64,000 nt of DNA from Mucilaginibacter sp. (GTDB lineage Bacteria; Bacteroidota; Bacteroidia; Sphingobacteriales; Sphingobacteriaceae): positions 31,516 through 95,515 of the forward strand of contig JAQBOV010000046.1 of assembly GCA_028287895.1 (NCBI GenBank), written 5' to 3'. The position numbers and the translations under genes were made by a program. Positions 62,403 through 64,000 of the stretch are shown here, piece by piece; the first letter of the stretch is position 1, and each line of letters starts with the position of its first letter. The notes under the pieces were generated by a model. The model saw only the letters and a list, made by a program, of their open reading frames with translations. It had not been told where the DNA came from and made no database searches.

Positions 62403-64000
62403 ATGAAAAAAAATATCTTCTTATCCATACTTTCAGGTTTATTGCTTTGGATAGCCTGGCCGCCTACACCTTACAGCACTTTTTTATTGTTTATCGGTTT
62501 TGTGCCGATGCTGACAGCGATGGAAAATATTATTCAATCCGCTTCGGCAAAAAAAGGGAAACAGATTTTCGGCGTCACTTTTCTCGGCTTTCTTATCTGG
62601 AACACCTTATCCATTTACTGGGTATATAATTCCATAAAAACTATTGGCGCTGTAGTGGCCGTTCCTATCTCCTTGATTCCCTATACACTTGGACCATTGC
62701 TGATGTCAACGGCATGCTGGTTATATTACCGGTTAAGGCTGATCACTAAAACCGGGGCTGCCTTAACGGGACTGGTTTGTTTTTGGGTGGCATACGAATA
62801 CCTGCACCAAACCTGGGCGCTCAACTTTCCGTGGATGACCCTGGGTAATGGCCTGGCAGTAAGCCATAAGTGGGTGCAATGGTATGAATATACCGGCGTA
62901 TATGGCGGAACAATATGGATATGGATGGTAAATATCATGGCGTTTTTACTTTATAAAGGACTGAATAAGCCGAAATCCCCGGTAAAAAGATCGGCGCAGA
63001 TACTGGCGCCCGGATTGGTGTGTTTACTCCCGATCGCTTTTTCTTTGTATCGGTACCACACTTTCAAAGAGCAGGAAAACCCCTCGGATATTGTGGTGGC
63101 GCAGCCCAATATTGATCCTTATCAGAAAGAAGGCACCATCCCTACTGCCGAACAGCTCAGCATATTAACGCACCTATCTGATTCCCTGGGGCAACGCAAT
63201 ACCGAATTCTTTATATGGCCCGAAACGGCAATATCGGACCCGCAAGGTCTGAATGAAGATCTGGTGCGCGGCAATCCTTATTTTTTGCAGATACAGCACT
63301 TTCTCAGCAAATATAAAAACGGCAACGTGCTGACCGGCGCAGAAGACATTAAGATATATAATTCGAGGAAGACAAACACTGCAAACAGCCTGGACGCGCA
63401 GGGCCATGAGTTTTATGATGCCTTTAATGCCGCAGTAAATATTGAAAATTCCGGCCAGGTGCAATTCTACCATAAATCGAAACTGGTTCCCGGTGTGGAG
63501 TCTTTGCCTTTCGGTAATACTTTATCCTTCTTAAAACCGGTTTTTGAACATCTGGGAGGAGCCACCGGCAGTTATGCCGGCCAGGCAGAACCTGGTGTAT
63601 TTTATTCGCAAAGCGGTATAGGCGCCGGCCCGGCAATTTGCTATGAATCTATTTACGGCGAATGGATCGCCCAATCGGTACATAAAGGCGCTCAGTTTAT
63701 TGCCATTATCACCAATGATGGCTGGTGGGAAAACACATCTGGCAAAGACCAGCACCTGGATTATGCCAAGCTGCGTGCTATAGAAACACGCAGATGGGTA
63801 TGCCGGTCAGCCAATACCGGCATCTCGGCTTTTATCAACCAGCGCGGGGATATCGTAAAGCAAACCAAATGGTGGACCAGAACAGCGATCAAACAAGATA
63901 TCAATTTAAACGCCGACCTTACCTTCTATGTCCTTTATGGCGATTACCTGCCAAGAACGGGTAGTTTACTGGCCATCGCAGGTATATTATTCATATTGGT
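62403..64000 (+). CDS. lnt: Apolipoprotein N-acyltransferase, 3' end beyond the window
   Basis: A frame open to the right edge gives about 532 residues of Lnt: multiple membrane helices at the N-terminus, then the nitrilase-like domain with catalytic Glu in FIWPETAISDP, Lys in YHKSKLVPGVE and Cys in PAICYESIYGE. It adds the third acyl chain to lipoproteins in the inner membrane. ATG at 62397 (overlapping the rsmI stop) is an alternative start two codons earlier. It complements the role of lspA encoded nearby. Confidence 0.93.
   Translation, partial: MKKNIFLSILSGLLLWIAWPPTPYSTFLLFIGFVPMLTAMENIIQSASAKKGKQIFGVTFLGFLIWNTLSIYWVYNSIKTIGAVVAVPISLIPYTLGPLLMSTACWLYYRLRLITKTGAALTGLVCFWVAYEYLHQTWALNFPWMTLGNGLAVSHKWVQWYEYTGVYGGTIWIWMVNIMAFLLYKGLNKPKSPVKRSAQILAPGLVCLLPIAFSLYRYHTFKEQENPSDIVVAQPNIDPYQKEGTIPTAEQLSILTHLSDSLGQRNTEFFIWPETAISDPQGLNEDLVRGNPYFLQIQHFLSKYKNGNVLTGAEDIKIYNSRKTNTANSLDAQGHEFYDAFNAAVNIENSGQVQFYHKSKLVPGVESLPFGNTLSFLKPVFEHLGGATGSYAGQAEPGVFYSQSGIGAGPAICYESIYGEWIAQSVHKGAQFIAIITNDGWWENTSGKDQHLDYAKLRAIETRRWVCRSANTGISAFINQRGDIVKQTKWWTRTAIKQDINLNADLTFYVLYGDYLPRTGSLLAIAGILFIL

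Overview
The window looks like a Bacteroidota genome, probably Sphingobacteriaceae (Mucilaginibacter/Pedobacter-like). The grounds are TTTG-N19-TAnnTTTG promoters, CTnDOT-type integrase sequence, Bacteroidota-style mobilization genes, DUF2304/GT2 and DksA-like/lspA gene orders, and general protein character. No 16S or other taxonomic marker is present, so this placement is an inference.

Positions 1-34560 are an accessory, horizontally acquired region next to a tRNA-Val gene (34561-34635, minus strand). From left to right it holds: the end of a type I restriction subunit with its YgjP-like peptidase partner; a minus-strand operon of a DUF4062-like sensor, a RecQ-like helicase and a DUF6602 nuclease-like protein; an HNH nuclease plus KAP P-loop NTPase pair; a mobilizable replicon-like module (iteron-like repeats, HTH protein, VapE-like helicase, candidate oriT, MobC, relaxase, membrane accessory protein); a regulator/HEPN pair; a secreted protein of unknown function; a giant metallo-beta-lactamase/C25-caspase-like protease fusion followed by a small protein; an AT-rich minus-strand operon of GHKL ATPase, STAS-like protein, HELGH-peptidase/dCTP-deaminase fusion, membrane protein, helical protein and DNA methyltransferase; a small membrane protein; a papain/C39-like protease preceded by a tiny gene; a CTnDOT-like tyrosine recombinase; and an intact IS66 element with an 8-bp target duplication. 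The most promising undescribed systems are the GHKL/STAS/dCTP-deaminase operon (21917-27552) and the MBL-protease locus (18739-21669) that may once have been continuous with the papain-like protease genes (27817-30258).

Positions 34636-64000 are mostly chromosomal backbone. They contain an acyltransferase, a YVTN beta-propeller, DUF1569 and DnaJ-KTSC proteins, a four-gene planctomycete-type cassette (PSCyt/DUF1549/DUF1553, DUF1501, NHL propeller, DUF2231-cytochrome), a membrane TPR glycosyltransferase-like protein, a minus-strand methyltransferase/DUF2304/GT2 set, recO-dgkA, an SDR, ileS-dksA-like-lspA, a SIMPL protein, a receiver-like protein, serS, rsmI and the start of lnt, which runs off the right edge.

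The mobile genes fit an integrative mobilizable element whose integrase end abuts tRNA-Val and whose cargo is a set of stacked anti-phage systems. The left end of the island is outside the window. Dispersed palindromes (for example ATACCGTG-AAAA-CACGGTAT) occur in both halves.
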